From the NCBI RefSeq assembly GCF_014843845.1, contig NZ_JHQS01000015.1, positions 289,280 to 353,279 of the forward strand: a DNA stretch of 64,000 nt, written 5' to 3'. A program made the translations under genes and the position numbers. Below are positions 1 to 8,836 of the stretch, piece by piece. The stretch comes from Mesorhizobium amorphae (GTDB taxonomy: Bacteria; Pseudomonadota; Alphaproteobacteria; Rhizobiales; Rhizobiaceae). Below the pieces are notes generated by a model that ran no database searches, was not told the origin of the DNA, and was given only the letters and a program-made list of their open reading frames with translations. Each line of letters begins with the position of its first letter. Position 1 is the stretch's first letter.

Positions 1-871
1 CACGAACGCGGCGCCAGGCCCGCTCGCGGGTGGCGTCGCTGCCGCTGCGGATGGTGCCTTTCAACGTGACCTTGCCGGCGATCACATTGTAGGCGCTGCC
101 GCCGTTGATGGTGGTCACGGATATGACCAACGGGTCGTAGGGGTCGATCTCGCGCGCGACGATCTTCTGCAGTTCGGTGACCATCGAACAGGCGACGGCT
201 ATCGCATCGATACCTTCATAGGGTTTTGCGGCGTGCGCGGCGGAGCCCGTGACGACAACGTCGAAGGTATCGCAAGCCAGGGTGTACGGACCGGAACTGA
301 CGGCGATCTTGCCGGACTGCGTATATGGATCGACATGAACGCAGATGGTGGCGTCGATATCGTCAAGAAGCCCCTCTTCGACCACCCGTCTTCCGCCCGA
401 CGGTTCGTCTTCCTCGGCGGGCTGGAAGATGAGGCGCACGGTTCCGCCAAAATCATCCCTCGACCGATGAAGATGCGCGGCAACCGCAAAGCCCATCGAT
501 GCATGGGCATCGTGGCCACATGCATGCATCACGCCTGGATTTATCGACGCATAGTCGACACCGGATTCTTCCTCGATCGGCAAGGCATCGATGTCGGCGC
601 GAATGACCAGCTTGCGATTTGAAGGCTTGCCGGTGCCGACAATATCGACGGCCAGACCGAAGCCCGCGACGTCGCGGATGCCATCAATCCCCTGACCAGC
701 CAGCATCTGCCGCAGGTAACGCTGCGTGTTCACTTCCCGGTTCGAAAGCTCCGGATTGCGATGCAGATGCCGGCGGATCTCGATCATCCGGTCCAGAATC
801 CCGGCATCGATATTGGCTAGGACGGGAGCCGCGGCACCGCCCGCTGCCCTCGAATCGTCAGGCTTTGACAT
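1..871 (-). CDS. M20-family amidohydrolase/peptidase (partial, C-terminus off window)
   Basis: The reverse-strand translation opens with MSKPDDSRAAGG and carries M20 hallmarks: a His-Ala-Cys-Gly-His-Asp-Ala-His metal-binding stretch near residue 110 and FQPAEE with the expected catalytic Glu pair near residue 140. These enzymes (hippurate hydrolase/N-acyl amino acid amidohydrolase type) split N-acyl amino acids in the cytoplasm. The gene runs off the left edge after about 290 residues, so perhaps 100 C-terminal residues are missing. Its ATG at 869-871 lies inside the end of the upstream M24 gene (14-nt overlap), which implies translational coupling. By inference the pair acts in sequence on one substrate, for example an acyl-diaminobutyrate released by an ectoine-hydrolase-like partner. 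The substrate is not proven. Confidence 0.85.
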   Translation of the reverse strand, partial: MSKPDDSRAAGGAAAPVLANIDAGILDRMIEIRRHLHRNPELSNREVNTQRYLRQMLAGQGIDGIRDVAGFGLAVDIVGTGKPSNRKLVIRADIDALPIEEESGVDYASINPGVMHACGHDAHASMGFAVAAHLHRSRDDFGGTVRLIFQPAEEDEPSGGRRVVEEGLLDDIDATICVHVDPYTQSGKIAVSSGPYTLACDTFDVVVTGSAAHAAKPYEGIDAIAVACSMVTELQKIVAREIDPYDPLVISVTTINGGSAYNVIAGKVTLKGTIRSGSDATRERAWRRVR

Positions 872-2036
872 GGATGTCTCGCGGGAACCTGGTCAGGGTC
901 TCATTGCCGGTTTCGGTCACCAGGATGGTCTCGCTGATCTCGATGCCCCAACCGTCCATCCACATGCCAAGGATGGAATGCACGACGTTGCCGGGCTCAA
1001 GCACCGTCTTGTCGCCTGGCCTGAGGCTGATCGTGTGCTCGCCCCAATCCGGCGGGTAGGCGACGCCGATGGAATAGCCGATACGCGACTCCTTCCTCAG
1101 CCCGTAGCGTTGAATGACCTTGCGCCAGGCGGCTTCGACCGCCTCGGCGGTCGTTCCTGGCCTGACCGCATCGAGCACCGCGTCCATGCCCTCGATCACC
1201 GCCTTTGCCGTGTCTGAAACATTTGTCGGCGTTTTGCCGAGCTGCAGCGTTCTTGCAAGCCCGGCGGCATAGCGACGGCAGACCCCGGCGAGTTCCAGAG
1301 CAATCGTCTCGTTCTCCCCGAACCGCCTGTCGCTCCACATGATGTGCGGAGCGGAGGCATTTTCGCCACCGAGAATTGTCGGAGGCAAGGCCGTAATATC
1401 GCCCGCGAAATCCGGGCTGCCGGCGATCTGCGCCGCCTGGATGGAAGCAATCGCATCGCATTCGCGAACGTCCGGTGCAATAACCTCAAAGGCCCGCGCG
1501 ACCGCCGCTTCGGCCAAGGTTGATGCCTTGCGCAAATAATCGATCTCTGGCGCCGATTTGACCGCGCGAATCCAATTCACCAGAAGATCAGCGTCATGCA
1601 ACCTGGCGTTGGGCAGTCCCGCGACAAGCCGGGCATGCCCTTTCGGCGAGAAATAATAGGCTTCGAGCTCGATGCCGATGTGACGATTGCCCCAGCCCTT
1701 GGCGACGATCCAGGCTGCTATCCAGTCCATGGGATGGCGATCGCCGCGTTGGACATAGTCTTCCGGGAAGCCGACCACATTCTCGGGCTTCATCCAGGCT
1801 GTGAGGAGACCGCCGGCTGCATCCATGGCGCGGCCGATCCAGACCGGCTCGACCTCCTCGATCGTAACGAGCACCATTTGGGGCGTGTAGAATGACCAGC
1901 CGTCATAGCCGGTGATGTAATGCTGGTTGGCAACATCGTTCACGATCAGAAGTTCGATGCCGCGCCTTGCCATCTCGGTGCGGATCTTTCGAAGCCGCTG
2001 CTGGTATTCGTGGTGCGAAAACGGCAATTCGATCAT
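858..2036 (-). CDS. M24-family hydrolase, ectoine hydrolase (DoeA/EutD)-like
   Basis: The protein of about 392 aa has a creatinase N-terminal domain (roughly 1-140) followed by a pita-bread M24 fold. It resembles ectoine hydrolase/creatinase rather than true Xaa-Pro aminopeptidases: the usual first metal Asp region reads IALELAG, so the dinuclear metal site looks incomplete. A longer frame starts at 2123, but the ATG at 2036 has GGGGACAAG directly in front and gives the family-like start MIELPFSHHEY, so I prefer it. It is transcribed with the overlapping M20 gene and diverges from the FAD-oxidase operon. Ectoine hydrolases open the ectoine ring to N-acetyl-diaminobutyrate, and the downstream M20 protein would fit as deacetylase. 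That assignment is inference. Confidence 0.8.
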   Translation of the reverse strand: MIELPFSHHEYQQRLRKIRTEMARRGIELLIVNDVANQHYITGYDGWSFYTPQMVLVTIEEVEPVWIGRAMDAAGGLLTAWMKPENVVGFPEDYVQRGDRHPMDWIAAWIVAKGWGNRHIGIELEAYYFSPKGHARLVAGLPNARLHDADLLVNWIRAVKSAPEIDYLRKASTLAEAAVARAFEVIAPDVRECDAIASIQAAQIAGSPDFAGDITALPPTILGGENASAPHIMWSDRRFGENETIALELAGVCRRYAAGLARTLQLGKTPTNVSDTAKAVIEGMDAVLDAVRPGTTAEAVEAAWRKVIQRYGLRKESRIGYSIGVAYPPDWGEHTISLRPGDKTVLEPGNVVHSILGMWMDGWGIEISETILVTETGNETLTRFPRDIHVKA

Positions 2037-2206
2037 CTTGTCCCCATGCCTTGCTGGATCAACGGTCGCGGGCGAGCCGCCGCTCACCATTGAAATGCTT
2101 TCGACCTGGCGGCAATCGGCCAAGACGGCGCATGAGCAGGTCCTAAACCCGATGCGCCCCGCGCCTTCCCTTTGCCGGCGTCTGCCCGTCTTTCTCGGAA
2201 GAGCCG

Positions 2207-2240
2207 TTGACTTGATTCAGTTGTAGGATGATATGTATCA
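2207..2240 (+). promoter_or_regulatory. Candidate promoter with TGATA-TG-TATCA operator
   Basis: TTGACT at 2207-2212 is followed after 17-18 bases by a GATATG/ATATGT -10-like box. The palindrome TGATA-TG-TATCA at 2229-2240 overlaps it. It lies between the divergent M24 gene and the FAD-oxidase operon. A FadR-type GntR regulator is encoded in that operon and would be the natural ligand-responsive repressor of this site. This is an inference from position and symmetry only. Confidence 0.35.
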
Positions 2241-2258
2241 CCCTATGTCCAGACATCG

Positions 2259-3710
2259 TTGTCGGCCCCGTTCATGACCGTTCACCGCCTTTCGCCAAAA
2301 ATCCTCAGCGCCATGGAAGGCGCTGTCGGGCAAGGTGGCATCGCCATCGACGCCGGCGACATGGCGAAATACCTTGGCGACTGGTCGGGCGATCACCATG
2401 GCGGTGCGCTTGCCGTGCTGAAGCCGGCTTCGGTCGCCGAGGTTCAGGCAGTGGTGCGGCTGTGCGCAGCACTTGGACTGGGCATCATCCCGCAAGGCGG
2501 CAACACTGGCCTGGTGGCGGGAGCGATCGACATCGAGGCCCGTGGCGCGGTGGTCGTCAGCCTGGAGCGGCTGAATGCCGTTCGTCTCGTCGACGCCGAC
2601 AATTTCGTCCTGCAGGCCGATGCCGGCTGCGTCCTGCAGGCCATCAAGAACGCGAGCGAGGCGCATGACTGCCTGTTTCCGCTGGCGCTCGGCGCCCAGG
2701 GCAGTTGCCAGATCGGCGGCAACGCGGCGAGTAACGCCGGCGGCATCAATGTTCTGCGCTACGGCATGGCGCGCGATCTCATCCTCGGCCTCGAAGTCGT
2801 GCTGCCGGACGGTGAATTGTGGAGCGGCTTTTCCGGCTTGCGCAAGGACAATCGCGGCTACGATTTGAAGCAGCTTTTCATCGGCAGCGAGGGAACGCTC
2901 GGCATCATCACCGGCGTCGAACTGAAACTGTTTCCAAAACCTGTCCGGGTCGAAACGGCCTATCTCGGGCTTGCCTCGTTCGAAGCAGCCATCGCGCTGT
3001 TCCGGCAGGCCCGCCGGGCCTCGGCCGATCTGATGTCGGCTTTCGAGATCATCGGTTCGGAATGCATCGAACTGGCGCGCCTGATCGACGCCGATATTGC
3101 CTCGCCGGTCGAAGCTCCCGTCCATGTGCTGATCGAGCTGTCCGCAAGTGCCCCGGTCGATTTGCGCGCGCTGCTGGTCGACTTCCTGGCCGGCGCCATG
3201 GAGAGCGGTCTCGTTACCGAAGCGGTACTCGCCGAAAGCGGCGCGCAGGCCAAGGCGTTCTGGGCGATCCGCGAGGGGCTGGTCGAGGGCCAGGCAAAAC
3301 GCGGTTACCATGTGCGCACCGACCTTGCGGTCAGGATATCGGACGTCCCGACTCTCGTCGATCAGGCTCGCCGCTTCGTTACGCTCGACCATCCCGGCTG
3401 GCTGTCGCAGGCTTACGGTCATGCCGGCGACGGCAACATCCATTTCAACGTGCTACCGCCAGCCGGCCTTGCCGAGCGCGAAGCCCGCGCCAGGGGTACG
3501 GACATCACTGCCGGGCTCTACCGGATCGCCGGTACGCTCGGCGGCTCGATCAGCGCCGAGCATGGCATCGGCCGCACCCGCACCCGCGCCTTCTGGGCTG
3601 GCCTGGCGCCCACCCATCGCCGGCTCATCACCGCGCTGAAGAATGCGCTCGACCCGCAAGGGCTAATGAACCCCGGCTGCCTTCTGCCTTTAACGGAGAC
3701 CTCTTCATGA
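2259..3710 (+). CDS. FAD-binding oxidase/dehydrogenase, GlcD / D-2-hydroxyacid type
   Basis: This 483-aa flavoprotein has an N-terminal PCMH-type FAD-binding domain (about 45-215, with PQGGNTGLVAG binding the FAD pyrophosphate) and a C-terminal FAD-oxidase cap ending in the family signature EHGIGRTRTR. The family oxidises 2-hydroxy acids such as D-lactate, glycolate or D-2-hydroxyglutarate and passes electrons to a quinone or electron-transfer flavoprotein. The start is uncertain: TTG at 2259 gives the full frame, ATG at 2274 is the first ATG, and neither has a clear Shine-Dalgarno. The stop overlaps the next ATG (ATGA), so it is coupled to the GntR gene. It heads an operon with a regulator, a VOC enzyme and an ABC importer. 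Confidence 0.85.
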   Translation: MSAPFMTVHRLSPKILSAMEGAVGQGGIAIDAGDMAKYLGDWSGDHHGGALAVLKPASVAEVQAVVRLCAALGLGIIPQGGNTGLVAGAIDIEARGAVVVSLERLNAVRLVDADNFVLQADAGCVLQAIKNASEAHDCLFPLALGAQGSCQIGGNAASNAGGINVLRYGMARDLILGLEVVLPDGELWSGFSGLRKDNRGYDLKQLFIGSEGTLGIITGVELKLFPKPVRVETAYLGLASFEAAIALFRQARRASADLMSAFEIIGSECIELARLIDADIASPVEAPVHVLIELSASAPVDLRALLVDFLAGAMESGLVTEAVLAESGAQAKAFWAIREGLVEGQAKRGYHVRTDLAVRISDVPTLVDQARRFVTLDHPGWLSQAYGHAGDGNIHFNVLPPAGLAEREARARGTDITAGLYRIAGTLGGSISAEHGIGRTRTRAFWAGLAPTHRRLITALKNALDPQGLMNPGCLLPLTETSS

Positions 3711-4450
3711 AGCAAAGACTGGCCGCCATCGGCACGGTGGAAGCGCTGCCTCACCGTGTCGCCGCCTTCCTCAGCCGCGAGATCGACTCCGGCGAACTCA
3801 ATCCGGGCACCAGGCTGCCGACGGAGCAGCAGCTTTCAGAGAAATTCGGCGTCAGCCGCAACGTGGTGCGCGAAGCGATCGCCCAGCTCCGTGCCGACGG
3901 CATGATCGAGGCGCGGCAAGGCGTCGGCGCCTTCGTACTGGCGCCGGAGCAGCGCGCCTCGATCCGCATCGACGGCGAGGCACTGAAAGACACCGAGAAT
4001 ATGGAGCGGCTGTTCGAGCTGCGCTGCATCCTCGAGGCCGAGTCGGCAGCCCTTGCCGCCGAGCGGCGGGGACAGGAGCACCTCGACGCGATCAAGGCGG
4101 CGCTCGACCGGATGAGCGGCGAGGAGCGCTGGGAAGAAGGCAGCATCGACGCCGATCTGCTGTTCCATCGCGAGATCGCACGGGCCACCGGCAACAGCTA
4201 CATCCACACCTTCATTTCCTTCGTTTGCGAGCAGATCCGCCGCTCGATCCACTACGCCCGCCTCACCAATCCGCTGCACGACCTGGTGGACGTCAATGTC
4301 GGCGAGCATGTGCGCATTTACGAGGCGCTGGTCGCCGGCGATCCCAAGGCCGCCGAGGCGGCAATGCGCGCCCATATTATCGGCGCCGCCGAGCGTGTCG
4401 GCGTCAAGCTGCCCGCGGCGCGCGCCAAGCACACCGGCAAAGGGAAATGA
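3707..4450 (+). CDS. GntR-family transcriptional regulator, FadR subfamily
   Basis: The 247-aa protein has an N-terminal winged helix-turn-helix (about 15-78, with LPTEQQLSEKFGVSR as the recognition region) and an all-helical FCD ligand domain (about 100-230). The FCD domain keeps metal/ligand-pocket positions in DLLFHREIA, VGEHVRIYEAL and AMRAHI. Such proteins repress catabolic operons until a carboxylate ligand binds. A much longer frame opens at 2819, but the ATG at 3707 overlaps the previous stop, has GGAG upstream and gives the normal family length. Its likely target is the palindrome at 2229-2240 ahead of the same operon. Confidence 0.9.
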   Translation: MKQRLAAIGTVEALPHRVAAFLSREIDSGELNPGTRLPTEQQLSEKFGVSRNVVREAIAQLRADGMIEARQGVGAFVLAPEQRASIRIDGEALKDTENMERLFELRCILEAESAALAAERRGQEHLDAIKAALDRMSGEERWEEGSIDADLLFHREIARATGNSYIHTFISFVCEQIRRSIHYARLTNPLHDLVDVNVGEHVRIYEALVAGDPKAAEAAMRAHIIGAAERVGVKLPAARAKHTGKGK

Positions 4451-4890
4451 CGATGCCGCTCGGAGGTGCATACGCGATTTCGGATGTCTGCCTGCTCGTC
4501 GAAGATATCGAGCGTACGGTTGATTTCTATGTCGAGAAGCTCGGCTTTCGGCTGCGCCGCCGCGCCGAAGGCTTTGCCGATTTCCATGGCGAGGGCGTCA
4601 CACTTGCGGCGTGGGAGATCGACCACATCAGCCGCCACACCGGCGTTTCGAAACTCAAATCGCCGCGCCAGGCGCACAAGATCTGCGTGGCGGTGAGGCT
4701 CGATGCACCGGGAGATATCGACCGCCTGCATGGCGAGCTGAGCGCCAAGGGCGTGTCCTTCTACGGCCCTCCGCAAGACTATGTCTGGAACGCGCGCTGC
4801 GCCTACTTCACCGATCCCGACGACACGCTTTGGGAATTATACGCCTGGCTCGACGGCGGCCCCGGCGACTACCACGACGAACAGCCGTAG
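4447..4890 (+). CDS. VOC-superfamily (glyoxalase/dioxygenase-like) protein
   Basis: The 147-aa protein shows a vicinal-oxygen-chelate fold with two beta-alpha-beta-beta-beta halves: ISDVCLLVEDIERTVDFY at the N-terminus and FTDPDDTLWELY near the C-terminus, where Glu is the typical metal ligand. The ATG at 4447 overlaps the regulator stop (ATGA); the frame is open further upstream but that extension is antisense-like and not used. Family members include glyoxalase I, extradiol dioxygenases and epimerases, so the reaction cannot be named. Operon context suggests it modifies the compound brought in by the downstream ABC importer. Confidence 0.8.
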   Translation: MTMPLGGAYAISDVCLLVEDIERTVDFYVEKLGFRLRRRAEGFADFHGEGVTLAAWEIDHISRHTGVSKLKSPRQAHKICVAVRLDAPGDIDRLHGELSAKGVSFYGPPQDYVWNARCAYFTDPDDTLWELYAWLDGGPGDYHDEQP

Positions 4891-4955
4891 ACGACGCCGC
4901 GCCGTGGGAGCGGCGCCTGAAGAAGAAACAAGAAGTCTTGCAACAGGAGCGACAA

Positions 4956-6008
4956 ATGAGTGGGAACGGACAATACGATATGAACCGCCGCAGCTTCGTG
5001 AAAGCCGGTTTCGCCGGCCTTGCCGTCGCATCGGCCGGCATGCAGCTGGTGCTGACGCCGGGCGCCAGGGCGGCCGGCAAGGTCGTCATCCAATATGACT
5101 GGCTGATGTCGAATGGACAGATCGGCGACATCGCCGCCGTCGCCAACGGCTATTTCAAGGACGCGGGGCTGGAAGTGGAATTCAGCCCCGGAGGCCCCAA
5201 TGCCGCGACCGTGCCGCCGGTCATTTCCGGTGCTGCCCAGCTCGGCCAGTTCTCCGAGACGCCGCAGCTCTATGCGGCACGCGCCAGCGGCGTGCCGGTC
5301 AAGATCATCGCCTGCGGCTTCCGCACCGGCCCCTATGCCTTCACCTCGAAGCCGGCCAAGCCGATCCGCGGCGTCGCCGATCTGAAGGGCAAGAAGATCG
5401 GCATCCAGCCGACGGCGCGCTTCGTCATCGACGAGATCCTGGCCAAGAACGGCATCGACCCGTCCGAGGTCACCATCGTCAATGTCGGCTTCGACAAGGC
5501 GCCGCTGGTGCGCGGCGACGTCGATGCCATCGGCGGCTGGATCACCAATACGCAGGCTCTGAGCGTCGTCGGCGACGACCGCATCGACCTGTTGGTGCGC
5601 GATCTCGGGCTGAGTTCCTATGCCGATGTCTATTTCGCCACCGATGCCGCCATCGAGAAGGATCCGGACACGCTGGCCAAGTTCATCGGCGCGGTCGCCA
5701 AGGGCTGGGGCTGGGTGCACGCCAATCCGCAGGAAGCGGTGAAGAAGATGGTCGCCGCCTATCCGGAAATGGACCTCGGCTGGGAAGAAAAGACCATCAA
5801 TCTGGTGCTGAAGCTGTCCTTCGACGGGCAGACCGCCAAGGACGGCTGGGGAACGTTCGACCCAGCCTCGATCGAGGAGCAATTGGTGCTGCTGGACAAG
5901 GTCGGCCAATACCCGAACGGGCGGCCGGCCGCAGCCGACGTCTACACCACCAAGATCCTCGAACTCTCGGCCGCCGACCGGCCCAAGCTCGACGCGCCCG
6001 CCGCCTGA
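4956..6008 (+). CDS. ABC transporter substrate-binding protein, NMT1/SsuA/ThiY-like, Tat-exported
   Basis: The 350-aa periplasmic binding protein begins with a twin-arginine signal (NRRSFVKAGFAGLAVASAG) and continues with an NMT1/SsuA-type domain (YDWLMSNGQIGDIAAVANGY, IQPTARFVIDEILAKNG). This class binds small organics such as sulfonates, pyrimidines, nitrate or aromatic acids. The ATG at 4956 has AGGAG a few bases upstream; earlier in-frame codons lie inside the VOC gene and are not needed. The stop overlaps the ATPase start (TGATG). The substrate is unknown, but it is encoded with the FAD oxidase and VOC enzyme, which may process it. Confidence 0.88.
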   Translation: MSGNGQYDMNRRSFVKAGFAGLAVASAGMQLVLTPGARAAGKVVIQYDWLMSNGQIGDIAAVANGYFKDAGLEVEFSPGGPNAATVPPVISGAAQLGQFSETPQLYAARASGVPVKIIACGFRTGPYAFTSKPAKPIRGVADLKGKKIGIQPTARFVIDEILAKNGIDPSEVTIVNVGFDKAPLVRGDVDAIGGWITNTQALSVVGDDRIDLLVRDLGLSSYADVYFATDAAIEKDPDTLAKFIGAVAKGWGWVHANPQEAVKKMVAAYPEMDLGWEEKTINLVLKLSFDGQTAKDGWGTFDPASIEEQLVLLDKVGQYPNGRPAAADVYTTKILELSAADRPKLDAPAA

Positions 6009-6781
6009 TGGCGAACGCAATCGAGGCAAGCAGGCTGGATGTCGGCTACGGCGGCCGGCAGACGGCGGTGAAAGTGCTCTCCGGCCTCGACCTCACGGTC
6101 GCGGCCGGCTCCTTCCTGTCGATCCTCGGCCCGTCGGGCTGCGGCAAGTCGACCTTGCTCCGGGTGGTCGCCGACCTGCTCGATCCGCTCGGCGGCACGA
6201 TCAGCGTGCTTGGCGACACGCCGCACGCGGTGCGCTCGCGCCGCGATGTCGGTTTCGTCTTCCAGGATTCGACCCTGCTGCCCTGGCGCACGGTTCGTGA
6301 CAATGTCCGTCTGCCGCTCGGCGTCGGGCAAGGCAGCCTGACGCGCACGATCGAGGATCGCAGCGACGAATTGCTGGAGCTGATGGGGCTTGCCGGCTTT
6401 GGCGAGCGCCTGCCGCACCAATTGTCGGGCGGCCAGCGGCAGCGTGTGGCGATCGCCCGCGCGCTGCTGGGACAACCGAAGTTGCTTTTGATGGACGAGC
6501 CGTTCGGCGCGCTGGACGAAATCACCCGCGACCGCCTCAACGACGAATTGCTGGCGCTGTGGCGGCGGACCGGCACGACCATTCTCTTCGTCACCCATTC
6601 GATCGCCGAAGCCGCCTATCTCGGCGAGCGCGTCATCGTACTTGCCGCCAATCCCGGGCGGCTGGTCAAGGACCTGGACATGCGGCCGTTCAAACAGGAC
6701 GGCAACCGCTGCTCACGCGAGGATCCCGCTGTTATCGCCGCCATGGCCGAATTGCGCGGCGCGCTGGAGCGGGCCTCATGA
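6008..6781 (+). CDS. ABC transporter ATP-binding protein (SsuB/TauB-like)
   Basis: The 257-aa ATPase has Walker [10 protein letters not shown] near residue 43, Q-loop, signature [15 protein letters not shown], Walker B LLLMDEPFGALDE and the switch His in FVTHSIAEA. It matches the nitrate/sulfonate/taurine importer class by size and motif spacing. It overlaps the binding-protein stop by one base and the permease start by four, so the three importer parts are translationally coupled. It acts at the inner face of the cytoplasmic membrane and energises uptake of the ligand of the preceding binding protein. Confidence 0.93.
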   Translation: MANAIEASRLDVGYGGRQTAVKVLSGLDLTVAAGSFLSILGPSGCGKSTLLRVVADLLDPLGGTISVLGDTPHAVRSRRDVGFVFQDSTLLPWRTVRDNVRLPLGVGQGSLTRTIEDRSDELLELMGLAGFGERLPHQLSGGQRQRVAIARALLGQPKLLLMDEPFGALDEITRDRLNDELLALWRRTGTTILFVTHSIAEAAYLGERVIVLAANPGRLVKDLDMRPFKQDGNRCSREDPAVIAAMAELRGALERAS

Positions 6782-7533
6782 GACAGGCACCCCTGCCGCC
6801 AGCGCTGGCGATTGCGCTCCCCGTCCTGGGTGCAGCCTCGATTCTGCTCTCCTGGCAGTTCCTGCTGCCCTGGCTCGGCGTGCCGGCCTATATCGTGCCC
6901 ACGCCGACGGCCATATTCGGGGTTTTCCGGAAGAGCCTTGCGCTGTTTATGAGCAATCTCTGGCCGACACTGGTCGAGGCGCTGGCCGGTTTCGTCATCG
7001 GCAACCTTGCGGGCGTGCTGCTGGCGGTGGTCTTCGTGCACAGCCGCGTGCTGCAGGCCGCATATTTTCCGATCGTGCTGTTCTTCAACACGATCCCGAT
7101 CTTGGCGCTGTCGCCGATCATCATCCTGATCTTCGGGCTTGGCATGACGCCGAAGATCGTCATTGCCGCGGTGATCTGCTTCTTCCCGACCTTGGTCAAC
7201 ATGATCCGCGGGCTGGATTCGGCCAGCGACAGCGAGCACGAACTGTTCCGGGTGCTGTCGGCGACGCGCCGGGAGGTCTTCTGGAGCCTGCGCCTGCCGC
7301 GAGCCCTGCCGATGCTGTTCTCCTCGCTGCGGATCGCATCGGCCACCGCCGTCATCGGCGCCATCGTCGGCGAATGGATCGGCTCGGACAAGGGGCTCGG
7401 CGCGCTCATCATCCAGGCGAGCTTCAACTACCAGTCGGACCGCCTCTATGCGGCGATCGTGCTGTCGTCGTCGCTGTCGATCGCGCTGTTCGCAATCGTC
7501 GTGCTTGTTGAGCGCCGCGTCATAAAATATTGA
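6778..7533 (+). CDS. ABC transporter permease (SsuC/TauC-like)
   Basis: The 251-aa inner-membrane protein has about six hydrophobic segments and the EAA-like coupling loop around residues 155-175 (FRVLSATRREVFWSLRLP). The ATG at 6778 overlaps the ATPase stop (ATGA). It is the last gene of the FAD oxidase-GntR-VOC-SBP-ATPase operon; after its stop at 7533 the strand switches to the mannonate dehydratase, 21 bases away. No obvious hairpin separates the two convergent genes. Confidence 0.92.
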   Translation: MRQAPLPPALAIALPVLGAASILLSWQFLLPWLGVPAYIVPTPTAIFGVFRKSLALFMSNLWPTLVEALAGFVIGNLAGVLLAVVFVHSRVLQAAYFPIVLFFNTIPILALSPIIILIFGLGMTPKIVIAAVICFFPTLVNMIRGLDSASDSEHELFRVLSATRREVFWSLRLPRALPMLFSSLRIASATAVIGAIVGEWIGSDKGLGALIIQASFNYQSDRLYAAIVLSSSLSIALFAIVVLVERRVIKY

Positions 7534-7554
7534 AAGTTCTGCCGATTTTCTCCT

Positions 7555-8739
7555 TCAAGCCAACCCAAACCGCTCCACCGCCCGCATGATGCCGCGCAGT
7601 TCGGCCAACCCCTTGAGGCGGCCGATCAGCGAATAGCCTGGGTTGATCCTGGTCTTGCCGATGTCGTCGGCAAGCAGGTGGCCATGGTCAGGACGCATGG
7701 GGATGCGCCAGTCGCTCCTGCCTTCCTTGCGCCGGCGGACCTCTTCCTTCATCAGTGCCAGGATCACCGCCGCCATGTCGGTGGAGCCTTCCAGATGTTC
7801 GGCCTCGAAGAACGAGCCGTCGTCCTCGCGCGTGACGTTGCGCAGGTGGACGAAATGGATCCGCGACGCGAACTCCTCGATCATCGCGACAAGGTCGTTG
7901 TCGGCGCGCACGCCGTAGGAGCCGGTGCAGAAGGTCAGGCCGTTCGCCGGGCTGTCGACCGTCTCCAGGATGAAGCGTGCGTCTTCTGCGGTGGAGACGA
8001 CCCGCGGCAGCCCGAACAGCGAGAAAGGCGGATCGTCGGGATGGATGCACATGCGCGCGCCCACCTCCTCGGCGACAGGGATGATCTCCTTCAGGAACCA
8101 TGCAAGGTTGGCGCGCAGTTCCGCCGGGCCGATTGCATCGTAGTCGGCAAGCGCCTCGCGCATCGTGTCGCGGTTGTACTTGCGTTCGGTGGCCGGCAGT
8201 CCGGCAATGAGGTTGCGCTCGATCGTGTCGATCTGCTCGTCGCTCAAGGCCTTCAGCCGCGCTTCCGCCTCGGTGATGCGCGCCGGGCTGTAGCTGGCCT
8301 CGGCATTCCGCCGCTTCAGCACGAACAGGTCATAGGCGGCAAAGTCGATCGCGTCGAAGCGCAAGGCGTAGCCGGTGGTCGGCAGCCGGTACATGAGATC
8401 GGTGCGGGTCCAGTCGACCACGGGCATGAAATTGTAGCAGATGGTCGAAATGCCGGCCTCGGCCAGGGCGCGAATGGTGTCCTTGTAGAAGCCGGCGTAG
8501 CGCTGCCGCTCCGCCGAACCGATCTTGATCGAATTGTGGACGGGAATGCTCTCCACCACCGCCCAGGTCAGCCCTGCATCCTCGATGATGCGCTTGCGTT
8601 CAAGGATATCGGCCAGAGGCCAGGCACGGCCGTCATAGATGTTATGCAGGGCCGACACGATGCCCGTCGCCGCTGCTTGCCTGACATGATCGAGCGTGAC
8701 CGGATCGTCCGGCCCGTACCAGCGCCAACATTGTTCCAT
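7555..8739 (-). CDS. uxuA: Mannonate dehydratase
   Basis: The 394-aa protein starts [14 protein letters not shown] and ends with the family's conserved RPDHGH and [18 protein letters not shown]. Mannonate dehydratase removes water from D-mannonate to give 2-keto-3-deoxygluconate in hexuronate breakdown, using a metal in a TIM barrel; MCIHPDD, FVHLRN and RPDHGH carry likely ligands. The frame is open to 8955, but the ATG at 8739 has AAGGGACC in front and the canonical N-terminus, so it is chosen. It diverges from an SDR gene at 8837; a plausible job for that SDR is the preceding fructuronate/mannonate redox step. Confidence 0.93.
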   Translation of the reverse strand: MEQCWRWYGPDDPVTLDHVRQAAATGIVSALHNIYDGRAWPLADILERKRIIEDAGLTWAVVESIPVHNSIKIGSAERQRYAGFYKDTIRALAEAGISTICYNFMPVVDWTRTDLMYRLPTTGYALRFDAIDFAAYDLFVLKRRNAEASYSPARITEAEARLKALSDEQIDTIERNLIAGLPATERKYNRDTMREALADYDAIGPAELRANLAWFLKEIIPVAEEVGARMCIHPDDPPFSLFGLPRVVSTAEDARFILETVDSPANGLTFCTGSYGVRADNDLVAMIEEFASRIHFVHLRNVTREDDGSFFEAEHLEGSTDMAAVILALMKEEVRRRKEGRSDWRIPMRPDHGHLLADDIGKTRINPGYSLIGRLKGLAELRGIMRAVERFGLA

Positions 8740-8836
8740 AAAGGTCCCTTCCGAAGCGAAGCCAAAACCGTATTGTTGGACCATAGTCGGAGTCGAGACT
8801 TCGGCAATCCCAACGACGCATGACGGAGTTTCAGCC
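8740..8836. promoter_or_regulatory. Divergent promoter region uxuA / SDR
   Basis: These 97 bases separate the divergent mannonate dehydratase and SDR genes and must hold both promoters and any hexuronate-responsive operator. I see no convincing palindrome in it. Confidence 0.4.

Noticed and set aside
2238..3443. 401-aa minus-strand frame opposite the FAD oxidase
   Set aside because: Shadow of a well-supported gene with all FAD motifs on the other strand.
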